From assembly GCA_945862315.1 (NCBI GenBank), contig CAMAXW010000003.1:61244-125243 (forward strand): a DNA stretch of 64,000 bases, read 5' to 3'. How positions within the stretch are numbered: the stretch's first letter is position 1; every line of letters begins with the position of its first letter. Under the pieces are notes generated by a model. The model did no database searches, was not told where the DNA came from, and saw only the letters and a program-made list of their open reading frames with translations. The position numbers and the translations under genes are program-made. Positions 28,317-37,109 of this stretch are shown piece by piece. The stretch is from Klebsiella pneumoniae. Lineage in GTDB: Bacteria; Pseudomonadota; Gammaproteobacteria; Ga0077536.

Positions 28317-29359
28317 TTTGGGAGACCCTCGTCAAATAAATCGAGCGGATGGCCGGTGCTAGGCGGTGGCACCAGACCAAAATGCAACCACGCGGAGCGC
28401 GTGGCCATCCGACCGCGTGCGGTCCGCATCAAGTAACCCTGCTGGATCAGGAAGGGTTCGACCACATCTTCAATGGTGCCACGTTCCTCGCCGATCGCCG
28501 CCGCGAGGCTGTCCACGCCCACCGGCCCACCGTCGAATTTTTGCAAAATAGTGAGCAGCAAGCGGCGGTCCATATTGTCGAACCCGTTGGCATCCACGCT
28601 GAGGAGATCAAGCGCCCGACACGCCACCGAACCGTTCAAGCGGCCATCGGCTTTGACTTCCGCGAAATCGCGCGCACGCCGCAGCAAGCGATTGGCAATG
28701 CGCGGCGTACCACGCGCGCGGGTCGCGATTTCGCGGGCGCCCTCGGCGTCGATGGCAACGCCCAAAATTTGCGCGGCACGCGTCACGATGTGCGCCAAGT
28801 CGTCTACCGAATAAAACTCTAAGCGCTGGACAATGCCAAAGCGGTCACGCAACGGCGAAGTCAGCAAGCCCGCGCGGGTCGTCGCCCCCACCAACGTAAA
28901 GGGCGGCAGATCCAGTTTAATCGCGCGCGCGGCCGGCCCTTCACCAATCATGATGTCGAGCTGAAAATCCTCCATCGCGGGATAGAGTATTTCTTCGACC
29001 ACCGGACTTAAGCGGTGTATTTCATCGATGAACAGGACATCGCGCGGCTCGAGGTTAGTCAGCAAAGCGGCGAGGTCACCGGGTCGCTCCAACACCGGGC
29101 CGGAGGTCTGGCGTAAATTGACCTGCATTTCGTTGGCAACAATATGCGCCAGGGTGGTTTTGCCCAGTCCGGGCGGACCAAAAATCAAAACGTGGTCGAG
29201 TGCTTCACCGCGCCGACGCGCCGCACCGATAAAAATTTCCATTTGCTCGCGAACAGCTGGCTGCCCCACGTAGTCCGCCAAGCGGCGCGGACGAATGTCG
29301 CCGTCGAGCGTGACGTCTTCTACGCGCGGAGTGGCAGATATGAGGCGATCGTTAGGCAT
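28313..29359 (-). CDS. ruvB: Holliday junction branch-migration ATPase RuvB
   Basis: 348 residues. AAA+ Walker [12 protein letters not shown] near residue 65, Walker [10 protein letters not shown], sensor/arginine-finger region [18 protein letters not shown], and a C-terminal winged helix. It forms the hexameric motor that moves Holliday junctions with RuvA. It lies 63 bp behind ruvA. Confidence 0.97.
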   Translation of the reverse strand: MPNDRLISATPRVEDVTLDGDIRPRRLADYVGQPAVREQMEIFIGAARRRGEALDHVLIFGPPGLGKTTLAHIVANEMQVNLRQTSGPVLERPGDLAALLTNLEPRDVLFIDEIHRLSPVVEEILYPAMEDFQLDIMIGEGPAARAIKLDLPPFTLVGATTRAGLLTSPLRDRFGIVQRLEFYSVDDLAHIVTRAAQILGVAIDAEGAREIATRARGTPRIANRLLRRARDFAEVKADGRLNGSVACRALDLLSVDANGFDNMDRRLLLTILQKFDGGPVGVDSLAAAIGEERGTIEDVVEPFLIQQGYLMRTARGRMATRSAWLHFGLVPPPSTGHPLDLFDEGLPK

Positions 29360-29422
29360 GTCAGCAAGTGGCCGGGATTATGCGGCAGACGGTTAAATAA
29401 GGCCTGAACCAAGATCTGTCGT

Positions 29423-30022
29423 TCATCCGCGCGCGAGCCCGCGCAGCGCTTCGCGTATCAGCATTTCGCTCGATTTGCCGAGGGTGTCGAGAGCGTGCAC
29501 CAAACGGCTAGCTTCGGGGGGTTTGTAGCCCAACGCGATGAGCCCGCTCACGGCATCGGCAACCTCGTCCCCTCGGGGTGGCGCACCCGGCGTACTCACC
29601 AACGGGGCGCTGGTCGGCCAGCCGGCCACCCGGTCGCGCATCTCCACGATGAGGCGTTCGGCGGTTTTTTTGCCCACGCCAGGCAATGCGGTTAAGCGGG
29701 TAGCATCGCCACGCGCAACCGCGCCAACAAATTCTTCGACCGACATCCCCGAGAGCACCGCAAGCGCCATTTTGGCGCCCACGCCGCTTACTTTGAGCAG
29801 ACTCTGAAACAACTCGCGTTCGGCGAGCGTGCCAAAACCGTAGAGGCTGTGGGCGTCTTCGCGCACCGCCAAGTGCGTGTGCAGAATGACTTCCGTGTGT
29901 AATTCAGGGAGCGCCCACAAAGTGGACATGGGCACATCGAGTTCATAACCCACGCCATGACATTCCACCAAGATGCGTGGCAAGCGTTTTTCGATGAGTA
30001 AACCGCGCAGTCGGCCTATCAC
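29423..30022 (-). CDS. ruvA: Holliday junction DNA-binding subunit RuvA
   Basis: 199 residues starting at GTG 30022, which overlaps the ruvC stop as GTGA; the 223-residue open frame has an unsupported N-terminal extension. Domain I starts VIGRLRGLLIEK, domain II carries two helix-hairpin-helix motifs (LLKVSGVGAKMALAVL and LTALPGVGKKTAERLI), and domain III contacts RuvB. It recognises four-way junctions. Confidence 0.95.
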   Translation of the reverse strand: MIGRLRGLLIEKRLPRILVECHGVGYELDVPMSTLWALPELHTEVILHTHLAVREDAHSLYGFGTLAERELFQSLLKVSGVGAKMALAVLSGMSVEEFVGAVARGDATRLTALPGVGKKTAERLIVEMRDRVAGWPTSAPLVSTPGAPPRGDEVADAVSGLIALGYKPPEASRLVHALDTLGKSSEMLIREALRGLARG

Positions 30023-30537
30023 AACCAGCGTCCAGCGCGGGCACCGTGCGCGCCCGCCATCAGGGCCAAGGTTTGGCGGGTATGCCCGTGGCAAATGGCC
30101 ACCGCCAGTGCATCGGCAGCATCCGCACGCAGCGCGCCCTGCAGCGTTAATAACACTTTTACCATGTGTTGCACTTGGTCCTTGGTGGCGTGACCACGCC
30201 CCACCACTGCGAGTTTAATTTCATTAGGAGAGTACTCGTACACCGGGACATCGCACATCGCGGCGGCGACGATCGCCACGCCGCGCGCTTGGCCAAGCTT
30301 AATCGCGGAATCTGCGTTGCGGCTCATAAAGATTTTCTCGATCGCCACTTCGTCGGGTCGATGCTCGCGAATGACCGCCGTGAGGCCGGCAAAAATCACT
30401 CGCAGACGGCCATCGAGCGCCAGTTCCGCCATGTCCAAACAGCCGCTGTCCACGTGGACGCTTTTGTTTTTTTCCATCGCCACCAAGCCGTAGCCGGTCA
30501 CCCGCGAGCCGGGATCAATACCGAGGATTAGCGTCAT
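30019..30537 (-). CDS. ruvC: Holliday junction resolvase RuvC
   Basis: 172 residues from ATG 30537. RNase H-like endonuclease with catalytic acids in LGIDPGSRVTGYG (Asp-7), VAIEKIFM (Glu near 66) and ADAADALAVAICH (paired Asp near 138-141). It nicks Holliday junctions symmetrically. It is coupled to ruvA by a 4-bp overlap. yebC, the usual upstream neighbour, is absent and nadA takes its place. Confidence 0.96.
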   Translation of the reverse strand: MTLILGIDPGSRVTGYGLVAMEKNKSVHVDSGCLDMAELALDGRLRVIFAGLTAVIREHRPDEVAIEKIFMSRNADSAIKLGQARGVAIVAAAMCDVPVYEYSPNEIKLAVVGRGHATKDQVQHMVKVLLTLQGALRADAADALAVAICHGHTRQTLALMAGAHGARAGRWL

Positions 30538-30618
30538 TGGGCCCCGCCCGACGGCCGCGCACGCGCCACCAGCACCCACGATGCGGGCAGGGCGCAAGCA
30601 CCGGCACGGCAGCGCGCT

Positions 30619-31698
30619 TCACGCATCGTTATTACCTTGAATGAGCAGCTGCTGCGCGGCCGAAAAATCTAATAGCCGTTTGATGGGCAACACCGCGCGG
30701 GCGCTGATTTCCGGCGCCACCTGCACTTCGCCCGTCCCGGTGCGCAGCGCGTGCGCCAATTGGCGCAGACCATTCATGGCCATCCACGGACACTGCGCAC
30801 AACTGCGGCAAGTGGCGCTATGGCCGGCCGTCGGGGCTTCGATGAGCGTCTTGGTGGGTGCCGCCTGCTGCATTTTGTAGAAAATGCCGCGGTCGGTGGC
30901 CACGATGAAGTGTTGCGCAGGCAGCGTGCGCACCGCGTTGATGAGTCCCGAGGTGGAACTCACCACGTCCGCCAAGGCGATCACCGAGGGCGGCGACTCA
31001 GGGTGCACCAGCACGATGGCGTCGGGGTGTTGCGCGATCAGCTCGGCCAGTTCGCGGCCTTTAAATTCCTCGTGAACGATGCAGGCCCCGTTCCATAACA
31101 ATAAATCGGCACCGGTCTGGGTGCGAATGTAATCACCCAGATATTTATCGGGTGCCCAGAGTATTTTTTGGCCCTGCGCGTGCAGATGGCGCACGACTGC
31201 CAGCGCGCTGCCCGAGGTCACCATCCAATCGGCGCGGGCCTTCACTGCGGCACTGGTATTGGCATAGACCACGACCGTGCGGTCGGGATGGGCGTCACAA
31301 AAATCGTTGAAGATCGCCGGCGGGCAGCCCAGATCTAGCGAGCACTCAGCCGCCAAATTGGGCATTAACACGCGTTTTTCGGGATTGAGAATTTTGGCCG
31401 TTTCGCCCATGAAGCGCACGCCCGCCACCACCAGCGTTTGCGCCGGATGGTCATGGCCAAAACGGGCCATGTCGAGGGAGTCTGAGACATAGCCGCCGGT
31501 GGCTTCGGCCAAGGCTTGCACCGACGCGGCGGTGTAATAGTGCGCCACCAGCACGGCGTTTTCTTGCGCCAAGAGCGTGCGGATTTCCGCACTCAGAGCC
31601 GCCTGCTCGGTGGCATCCAGCGTCTCGTGCACGGTTAGCGGGACCGCAAAACCGGGCTGCGGCAAATTAATCGTGCCAGTAATGATATCGGTGGGCAT
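30619..31698 (-). CDS. nadA: Quinolinate synthase A
   Basis: 359 residues from ATG 31698. A 4Fe-4S enzyme that condenses iminoaspartate with dihydroxyacetone phosphate to quinolinate for NAD synthesis. The three cluster cysteines are in [24 protein letters not shown] and the C-terminal [10 protein letters not shown]. The substrate motif [15 protein letters not shown] is near residue 55. It sits 81 bp before ruvC, inside the aspS-ruv-tol block. Confidence 0.96.
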   Translation of the reverse strand: MPTDIITGTINLPQPGFAVPLTVHETLDATEQAALSAEIRTLLAQENAVLVAHYYTAASVQALAEATGGYVSDSLDMARFGHDHPAQTLVVAGVRFMGETAKILNPEKRVLMPNLAAECSLDLGCPPAIFNDFCDAHPDRTVVVYANTSAAVKARADWMVTSGSALAVVRHLHAQGQKILWAPDKYLGDYIRTQTGADLLLWNGACIVHEEFKGRELAELIAQHPDAIVLVHPESPPSVIALADVVSSTSGLINAVRTLPAQHFIVATDRGIFYKMQQAAPTKTLIEAPTAGHSATCRSCAQCPWMAMNGLRQLAHALRTGTGEVQVAPEISARAVLPIKRLLDFSAAQQLLIQGNNDA

Positions 31699-31834
31699 TA
31701 GGGCGTCCTGAGTTGGCCGGCGGGCGGGCGGCGAAACTTGTCTCCCCACTCGCCGGATACACGTGGGGGCTGGGGCGCTAGCGTGCCGCGTCTGCTACAC
31801 AGCCCACCCCCGCCGCCACAGGTAGGCGAGGTGC

Positions 31835-33622
31835 TCAAGTCTGCGCGGGCGGCGCTCCCTCAGCGCGCCGCAGGCGAATACCCAGCTCACGCAATTGCGC
31901 TTCGCCCACCGGCGTGGGGGCGGAGGTCAGCGGACAACTGGCGGTTTGCGTCTTGGGGAAAGCGATGACTTCGCGAATCGAGCGCTCGCCGGCCATCAAC
32001 ATCACCAAGCGGTCGAGACCAAAGGCAATGCCGCCGTGCGGTGGGGCGCCAAACTGCAAGGCGTCCAACAGAAAGCCAAATTTTTCGCGGGCTTCTTCTT
32101 CTGCAATCCCGAGCAGGCCGAAAACCTCAGACTGCATTTGCTGGTGATGGATACGAATTGAGCCGCCGCCCACTTCACTGCCGTTTAACACCATATCGTA
32201 GGCGCGCGAGAGGGCGGTGCCAGGATTGGCCACCAGCTGTGCTGCGTCCAAATGGGGTGCGGTGAACGGATGATGGAGCGCCACCCAGCGCTTGGCGTCG
32301 GCGTCCCAGTCGAACATCGGGAAATCCACCACCCAAATAGGCCGCCAGGCAGCCGCCACCAAGCCCAAATCTGCCGCGACTTTATCGCGCAATGCGCCCA
32401 ACGCGGCATTGACCACCTTGGCGCTATCCGCGCCAAAGAAAATAAGGTCGCCGGTGAGCGCACCCGTGCGCTCCATGATGGCCGTGACCACCGCATCAGG
32501 CAGAAATTTGAGGATGGGCGACTGCAGGCCTTCACGACCGGCGGCAGCGTCGTTCACTTTGATATAAGCCAAGCCCTTGGCGCCATAAATGGCCACGAAC
32601 TCGGTGTAGGCGTCGATTTGGCTACGCGAGAGCGCGTTACCGCCCGGTGCACGCAGGGCGGCAATGCGGCACTCCGGATTGTTAGCCGCCGCTGCAAACA
32701 CTTTGAACTCGATGTCGCGCATCACATCGGCCAATTCCACCAGCTCCAGCGGATTGCGCATGTCCGGGCGATCGCTGCCAAAACGGTGCATCGCATCGGC
32801 GTAGGTGATGCGCGGGAATGGATTAGGCAGCGCCACCTCCAGCACTTCTTTAAACAGCTCGCGAATCATTTGCTCCATCAGCGTGGTGACGGCGAGTTCG
32901 TCCACGAAAGACATTTCGATATCGAGCTGGGTGAACTCCGGCTGGCGATCGGCGCGCAGGTCTTCGTCGCGAAAGCAGCGGACAATTTGATAGTAGCGAT
33001 CGAAGCCCGCCACCATCAGTAACTGTTTGAACAGCTGCGGGGATTGCGGCAGGGCGAAAAACTTACCGTTGTGCACGCGGCTGGGCACGAGGTAGTCGCG
33101 CGCGCCTTCGGGCGTGGCTTTGGTGAGCACCGGGGTTTCGATATCCAGAAAGCCGGCTTCGTCGAGAAAACGTCGAAAATACCGCGCGACGCGCGCGCGC
33201 AGCAGGAGGTTTTCGCGCATGCGCGTGGTGCGCAGGTCGATGTAGCGAAAACGGAGCCGGGTTTCTTCCTGCACGTTGGGGTCATCTAACTGAAACGGCG
33301 GGGTTTGCGCGGTGTTGAGGATTTCGAGTTCCCGCACCAGCACTTCAACCCGCCCGGTGCCCAAATTAGGGTTGATCGTACCGCTCGGGCGGTGGCGCAC
33401 TTTGGCCCGGGCCAGCAGCACATATTCGCTGCGCGCCCGTTCGGCCAGCGCAAAAGCCGCCGGGGTATCAGGATCGATAACGATTTGCAGCACCCCCGCG
33501 CGGTCGCGCAGGTCGATAAAAATGACCCCGCCATGGTCGCGACGATGATGTACCCAACCGCACACGGTCACTTCTTGATCGATTAGCTGCTCGGTGACGT
33601 CACCACAATAATGAGTACGCAT
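31835..33622 (-). CDS. aspS: Aspartyl-tRNA synthetase
   Basis: 595 residues from ATG 33622, the bacterial type with a GAD insertion. An N-terminal OB fold reads the anticodon ([15 protein letters not shown]). Class II motif 2 is [21 protein letters not shown] in two conserved pieces and motif 3 is [13 protein letters not shown]. Whether it is discriminating (Asp only) or also charges tRNA-Asn depends on whether gatCAB occurs elsewhere, which cannot be seen. Confidence 0.97.
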   Translation of the reverse strand: MRTHYCGDVTEQLIDQEVTVCGWVHHRRDHGGVIFIDLRDRAGVLQIVIDPDTPAAFALAERARSEYVLLARAKVRHRPSGTINPNLGTGRVEVLVRELEILNTAQTPPFQLDDPNVQEETRLRFRYIDLRTTRMRENLLLRARVARYFRRFLDEAGFLDIETPVLTKATPEGARDYLVPSRVHNGKFFALPQSPQLFKQLLMVAGFDRYYQIVRCFRDEDLRADRQPEFTQLDIEMSFVDELAVTTLMEQMIRELFKEVLEVALPNPFPRITYADAMHRFGSDRPDMRNPLELVELADVMRDIEFKVFAAAANNPECRIAALRAPGGNALSRSQIDAYTEFVAIYGAKGLAYIKVNDAAAGREGLQSPILKFLPDAVVTAIMERTGALTGDLIFFGADSAKVVNAALGALRDKVAADLGLVAAAWRPIWVVDFPMFDWDADAKRWVALHHPFTAPHLDAAQLVANPGTALSRAYDMVLNGSEVGGGSIRIHHQQMQSEVFGLLGIAEEEAREKFGFLLDALQFGAPPHGGIAFGLDRLVMLMAGERSIREVIAFPKTQTASCPLTSAPTPVGEAQLRELGIRLRRAEGAPPAQT

Positions 33623-33764
33623 AGGGGTTCGACTTTTCTGCTGGGGAGTGCTGCGGGGCCGGCCGGAGCGCACGAAGTGCGTCCTACGCCGGCGGCATGA
33701 TACGACCCGATCAGAACCTGCTGCAATGCCGCAGGCTATTGAATCCGGCCGAGATTCGTCGACT

Positions 33765-34094
33765 TCAGGCGGCCGCGCCGCTGCTATCCGAAGACTTGGT
33801 CTCCGCGGGCTTGGCCGGCTCGCTGGCGGTGCTCGGCGTTTTCGCCGTCTCGGTAGTGCTGGTCGTGCTGGACGCGCTGCTCGAATCGTCGCTCTTGGCG
33901 GCCGTCTTGCCCTTGTCGCGGAAGTCGGTCACATACCAGCCGGTACCTTTAAGCGCAAAACCCACAGCGGAGATTTGCCGAGCAAGCTCCGGTTGGCTGC
34001 ATTTGGGGCAGTCCTTGAGAGAGTCTTCGGACATGCGCTGCACAACATCGAGTTTGTGCCCGCAGGCGCTACAGAGATAAGAATAGGTTGGCAT
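33765..34094 (-). CDS. FmdB-family zinc-ribbon protein
   Basis: 109 residues. An N-terminal zinc ribbon holds two CxxC knuckles ([11 protein letters not shown] and DCPKCSQPE), followed by [14 protein letters not shown], typical of the FmdB/CxxC regulatory protein family. The last 45 residues are a low-complexity Ser/Thr/Ala/Lys tail. The role is unproven. Members are regularly found just upstream of aspS in proteobacteria, as here (142-bp gap). Confidence 0.88.
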   Translation of the reverse strand: MPTYSYLCSACGHKLDVVQRMSEDSLKDCPKCSQPELARQISAVGFALKGTGWYVTDFRDKGKTAAKSDDSSSASSTTSTTETAKTPSTASEPAKPAETKSSDSSGAAA

Positions 34095-34347
34095 GGTGGT
34101 CTCAATGTCGGGGATGAAAGTTGAACGCTACCTTGCAAGATGAAGGCCGTGGACAGGATTTTCAAGCTAGGCGCGCGCCAGCGCCAGCGCTGTGTGCAGC
34201 GAGGATGGGTTCCGCGGTGTGCCCAGACACCGTTAGTGAGCGCCAACCCTTAATTTTTTCGCGCCAAGACCTCTGCATCGCAGGCCCCAATGGAACTGGC
34301 GTGACGGACGCATGACGGGGGTCGCCCAGAACAACGGGCACCTAAAC

Positions 34348-34364
34348 AGCCCATGCGGGCTCTT
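34348..34364 (+). terminator. Weak hairpin in the gap between FmdB and tRNA-Lys
   Basis: AGCCC-ATG-CGGGCT followed by CTTT. It is the only hairpin with a T-run that I see in the 570-bp gap between 34095 and 34666. The rest of the gap has no recognisable gene apart from the tRNA promoter at its right end. Support for a working terminator is weak. Confidence 0.25.
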
Positions 34365-34589
34365 TGGAGGGCAAGTCAGATGCGGACACCGGCGCGCGTC
34401 GCGGCTAATTTGGGATGGCGAATTGCCATTGTTTATACCCAAAAATCGAAGTAGGCACTCGCACCAACTAGCGGCAAGCGCCGCCCACTCACGCCCGCAC
34501 GGGTCGCCGGCGCAACGCCGTCATCGCGATTCCCACCTCACGCAGGGCACGAATCTACTCCCCGTTTAGAATTAACCTGCTCAGTTAGC

Positions 34590-34618
34590 TTGGTCTGCCC
34601 AGAGGGATTCGCTATCAT
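34590..34618 (+). promoter_or_regulatory. Sigma-70 promoter of tRNA-Lys
   Basis: TTGGTC (34590-34595) and TATCAT (34613-34618) are separated by exactly 17 bases. Directly after the -10 box comes a C-rich discriminator (CCGCCCTCCCC), a feature of stable-RNA promoters under stringent control. Transcription would begin near 34625, about 40 bases before the mature tRNA. Confidence 0.72.
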
Positions 34619-34666
34619 CCGCCCTCCCCGAGTTTAGCCTTTCCCAAAAAGGCGGCAATTCCCCGC

Positions 34667-34742
34667 GCGCCGTTAGCTCAGCTGGTAGAGCACCGGACTT
34701 TTAATCCGAGGGTCGTAGGTTCGAATCCTACACGGCGCACCA
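34667..34742 (+). tRNA. tRNA-Lys (anticodon TTT)
   Basis: 76 nt including an encoded CCA. The acceptor stem GCGCCGT/ACGGCGC, the D-arm with GCTC/GAGC, the anticodon loop CTTTTAA (anticodon TTT at 34700-34702) and the T-arm GTAGG-TTCGAAT-CCTAC all fit. The first anticodon-stem pair is C27/A43, a mismatch, while the other four pairs are standard. It is a single tRNA gene with its own promoter. Confidence 0.97.
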
Positions 34743-34766
34743 TTAAATCAAAGACTTAAAAAATCC

Positions 34767-34779
34767 CGCAGCCTCTGCG
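34767..34779 (-). terminator. Possible minus-strand terminator after tRNA-Lys
   Basis: On the minus strand CGCAG-AGG-CTGCG is followed by GGATTTTTTAAG, a short 5-bp stem with a U-run. It would shield the tRNA gene from opposing transcription. No minus-strand gene is recognisable just upstream of it, so its purpose is unclear. Confidence 0.35.
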
Positions 34780-35320
34780 CACGCGCCTTGCTGCTTGCGC
34801 GTAGGCGCCGTGTCGGCACCGTGCGTCGATCGCCTAGGTCGACGGAGAACCCAGGCCGGGGTTGGCAGACGTCTCCTGCCCGTCACGCAACGCCGCCAAT
34901 ATCCCACCGACACGGCCGAGTACTCCCAAATGTTCTAAACGAGCCCCGCGCTGCAACCCTCTGCGAAGGTGCTCGGTCAAATCACGGATTGGGCGATCCC
35001 ACTAGGCATTTCCAAAAAACCTAGCTCCCCCGAGTATTTTTGTGATTTGAAAATGGCGTGCGCGCTGGCTTGCCAGCGATGGGCGTCGCCGGCATCCGGG
35101 CGCGCAAATAAGCGCACCGGCTGATCATTAGCCAACTGCCAAAACGCAGCCCTCTCATCGCTAACAGCGAATTTCGCACACGAGCCGCGATCTTTACCTC
35201 ATCGATCGTCGCCTACCGGATCAGCAGAGGATCGTGAAGGCACTGCCTACCAAAGCCGATGGTTTTTTTTTGCCGTCGGGCGAAAACGGCTTGCAGCAGA
35301 TGGCGCGTAACCGAGAACGT
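34780..35320. other. Gene-free stretch right of tRNA-Lys
   Basis: About 540 bp in which no open frame shows codon structure or similarity to a known family. Short open frames exist but look random. The stretch leads into the repeat array that starts at 35326. Confidence 0.6.
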
Positions 35321-35377
35321 CATTTGGGGACACCCACCGGCGTTTGGGGACACCCACCATTTCGACCTGGTGGAAAT

Positions 35378-35448
35378 CGGGGACACCCACCATTTCGACC
35401 CCGCGTCGGTCGGGCGCGTCGTTCCGACCTCAATTCGGGGACACCCAC
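35378..35448. repeat. 71-bp direct repeat, copy 1
   Basis: 71 bp that recur without a mismatch at 35531-35601, offset by 153 bp. The unit begins and ends with the GGGGACACCCAC motif and contains the inverted pair GGTCGG / CCGACC. An exact duplication of this size points to recent copying or strong conservation of the unit. Confidence 0.9.
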
Positions 35449-35530
35449 TAATTCGGGGACACCCACGGAAATCTGGAAATCGGGGACACCCACCGAACGA
35501 GCCCTCATTCTGGCGGCGTGAGCCCTCGTT

Positions 35531-35601
35531 CGGGGACACCCACCATTTCGACCCCGCGTCGGTCGGGCGCGTCGTTCCGACCTCAATTCGGGGACACCCA
35601 C
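35531..35601. repeat. 71-bp direct repeat, copy 2
   Basis: Second exact copy of the 35378-35448 unit. The 82 bp between the copies hold two further GGGGACACCCAC motifs. Confidence 0.9.
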
Positions 35602-35626
35602 CCGGCTGTCCCATTGCGCCCTTACA

Positions 35627-35710
35627 GCCCTGAAAGGGCGGCATGTGATAGCCCAGGGCAACGCCCTGGGTTCATTGCACCAATGATTTCCCCGCCCTGA
35701 AGGGGCGGCA
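35627..35710. repeat. Three-hairpin REP-like element
   Basis: A central perfect hairpin CCCAGGGC-AAC-GCCCTGGG (35652-35670) is flanked by two related short palindromes with the shared text CCCTGAA(A/G)GGGCGGCA. These are GCCCT-GAA-AGGGC at 35627-35639 and CCGCCC-TGAAG-GGGCGG at 35692-35708. The layout resembles a REP/REPIN-type or small non-autonomous element placed just upstream of the carbonic anhydrase gene. Confidence 0.7.
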
Positions 35711-35846
35711 TAATCGGCGCGGACAAACTGGCGAGGGGTGCGGTTGTGCCGCCATCTCAGGGCTGCAGGCCTTTTGGGGGGACGCGTTACCCGCGCTCAC
35801 TCACCCTGCTACCATCCCGCCCACCACCTCCGGAGCGCCCCAACCT

Positions 35847-36395
35847 ATGTCACTTCGTCCTTATCGCGGCCAATGGCCGCAGCTTGGCGAGCGGGTCTAT
35901 ATCGATGCGGCGGCGGTGGTTATTGGCGATGTGGTGTTGGGCGCGGACAGTTCGGTGTGGCCCATGGCGGTGATTCGGGGTGACGTGGCGCCCATTCGGG
36001 TCGGTGCGCGGACCAGCGTGCAGGATGGCGTGGTGCTACACGTGACCCACGATGGGCCTTACAACCCCGGCGGGCGTGGTTTGTTGATTGGTGAGGACGT
36101 CACCATCGGCCATCGTGCGGTACTGCACGCCTGCACCGTGGGCGCGGCGTGCTTGATTGGGATGAGCGCCACCCTACTCGACGGCGTGGTGGTGGAGGAT
36201 GAAGTCATCGTCGCCGCGGGCGCGCTAGTGCCGCCCGGCAAGCAACTGCCCACCCGCACGCTGTGGGCGGGCAACCCGGCGCGCCAAATCCGCACCCTCA
36301 GCGCCGAGCAGGCCGCGCAGCTGCGCTACAGCGCACATCACTATGTGAAAATTAAGGATGAATATTTAGCGGCCACCACGCCGCAGCCCCGCTAA
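35847..36395 (+). CDS. Gamma-carbonic anhydrase family protein
   Basis: 182 residues, left-handed beta-helix of hexapeptide repeats (VIGDVVLGADSSVWPMAVIRGD, VGARTSVQDGVVLH). The zinc histidines are recognisable in VLHVTHDG and IGHRAVLHACTVG. It resembles YrdA/CaiE-type proteins, whose carbonic anhydrase activity is often weak or unproven. The gene stands alone downstream of the repeat element; a purine-rich GGAGCG lies upstream of the ATG. Confidence 0.9.
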   Translation: MSLRPYRGQWPQLGERVYIDAAAVVIGDVVLGADSSVWPMAVIRGDVAPIRVGARTSVQDGVVLHVTHDGPYNPGGRGLLIGEDVTIGHRAVLHACTVGAACLIGMSATLLDGVVVEDEVIVAAGALVPPGKQLPTRTLWAGNPARQIRTLSAEQAAQLRYSAHHYVKIKDEYLAATTPQPR

Positions 36396-36497
36396 CCGCC
36401 AGCCCGGAAGCGTGAGGCTATGCTGCACTGCGGCCGCCGCGCCCGTGCCTATCACGGCCACGAGTCGCGGGCGTCCTACCCCGCCACCCGCCTTGGC

Positions 36498-36956
36498 TCA
36501 GGGATAGGCGATGCTCAAACCTTCGGCAATTAACGCGGGCTGCGTGCTGCCCTCAATCTCAATGGTGTTCTCGAAGGTGAGGCGGATACCTTGGTCTTTC
36601 ACCTCATCAGCGGCCAGTAGCTTCTGGCGCAGCCGCACGCGCGCGCCCACCGGCACCGGGGCGGTGAAACGCAATTTGTTGAGCCCGTAATTAAGTCCAC
36701 GGCTGCGCTTTTCAATTTTCCAGATAGCCGCACTCAGGCGTGGGATCAGCGATAGCGTGAGGAAACCGTGAGCGATGGTCTTGCCGCCGGGCATTTCGGC
36801 CTTCGCCCGCGCAACATCCACGTGTATCCACTGGTGGTCGCCGGTGGCCTCGGCAAATTTGTCGATCGTGGCTTGGTCAATGGTCACCCATTCGGACGCG
36901 CCGAAGTCTTCGCCGAGATGGTTCTGCATGTCTTTGGGGGTGTCGATAACGCGCAT
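36498..36956 (-). CDS. MaoC-family (R)-specific enoyl-CoA hydratase/dehydratase
   Basis: 152 residues, single hotdog domain. The hydratase motif ATGDHQWIHVD carries the catalytic Asp and His, followed by KTIAHGFLTLSL. It would hydrate trans-2-enoyl-CoA, in fatty-acid or PHA-precursor metabolism. The C-terminal part (YGLNKLRFTAPVPVGARVR) is typical of the nodulation protein N-like subgroup. No lipid gene is adjacent. Confidence 0.9.
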   Translation of the reverse strand: MRVIDTPKDMQNHLGEDFGASEWVTIDQATIDKFAEATGDHQWIHVDVARAKAEMPGGKTIAHGFLTLSLIPRLSAAIWKIEKRSRGLNYGLNKLRFTAPVPVGARVRLRQKLLAADEVKDQGIRLTFENTIEIEGSTQPALIAEGLSIAYP

Positions 36957-37064
36957 ACGGTTACTCCTGAGATAGGTTGGTTCAGGGGGTGATGGTAGCG
37001 CACGCGCAAGGTTTGGCGAGCCGTGGAGCGCACGCGGCGGCGCATGTCACGTGGGTAAACAGTT

Positions 37065-37101
37065 GATCCGGGCGGTGCGTGTTGAGCGCGCCACCCGGAT
37101 C
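37065..37101 (-). terminator. Hairpin behind the HEAT-like gene
   Basis: GATCCGGG / CCCGGATC, an 8-bp arm extended by two more pairs after a mismatch, around a 15-nt loop. It starts 8 bp past the stop at 37110 on the minus strand. The following text AACTGTTT is only weakly U-rich. Confidence 0.35.
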
Positions 37102-37109
37102 GGTCGCGC

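Larger units (their letters stand above)
35326..35601. repeat. Array of eight GGGGACACCCAC repeats
   Basis: The 12-mer GGGGACACCCAC occurs eight times, all in the same orientation: starts 35326, 35346, 35379, 35437, 35455, 35482, 35532 and 35590. Spacing varies from 18 to 58 bases, so this is not a CRISPR. Similar GGTGGGTGTCCCC-type runs are, from general knowledge, often seen around REP-associated Y1 transposase genes. No such gene is present here, so it may be a remnant or a non-mobile array. Confidence 0.85.

Noticed and set aside
35326..35601. Possible CRISPR array
   Set aside because: Repeat unit is 12 bp, spacing is irregular (18-58 bp), spacers are partly duplicated and there are no cas genes.
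35213..35644. 143-residue minus-strand open frame with repeated Trp-Trp-Val-Ser-Pro text
   Set aside because: It is only the translation of the GGGGACACCCAC repeats; the same repeats are open in several frames and no family resemblance is present.
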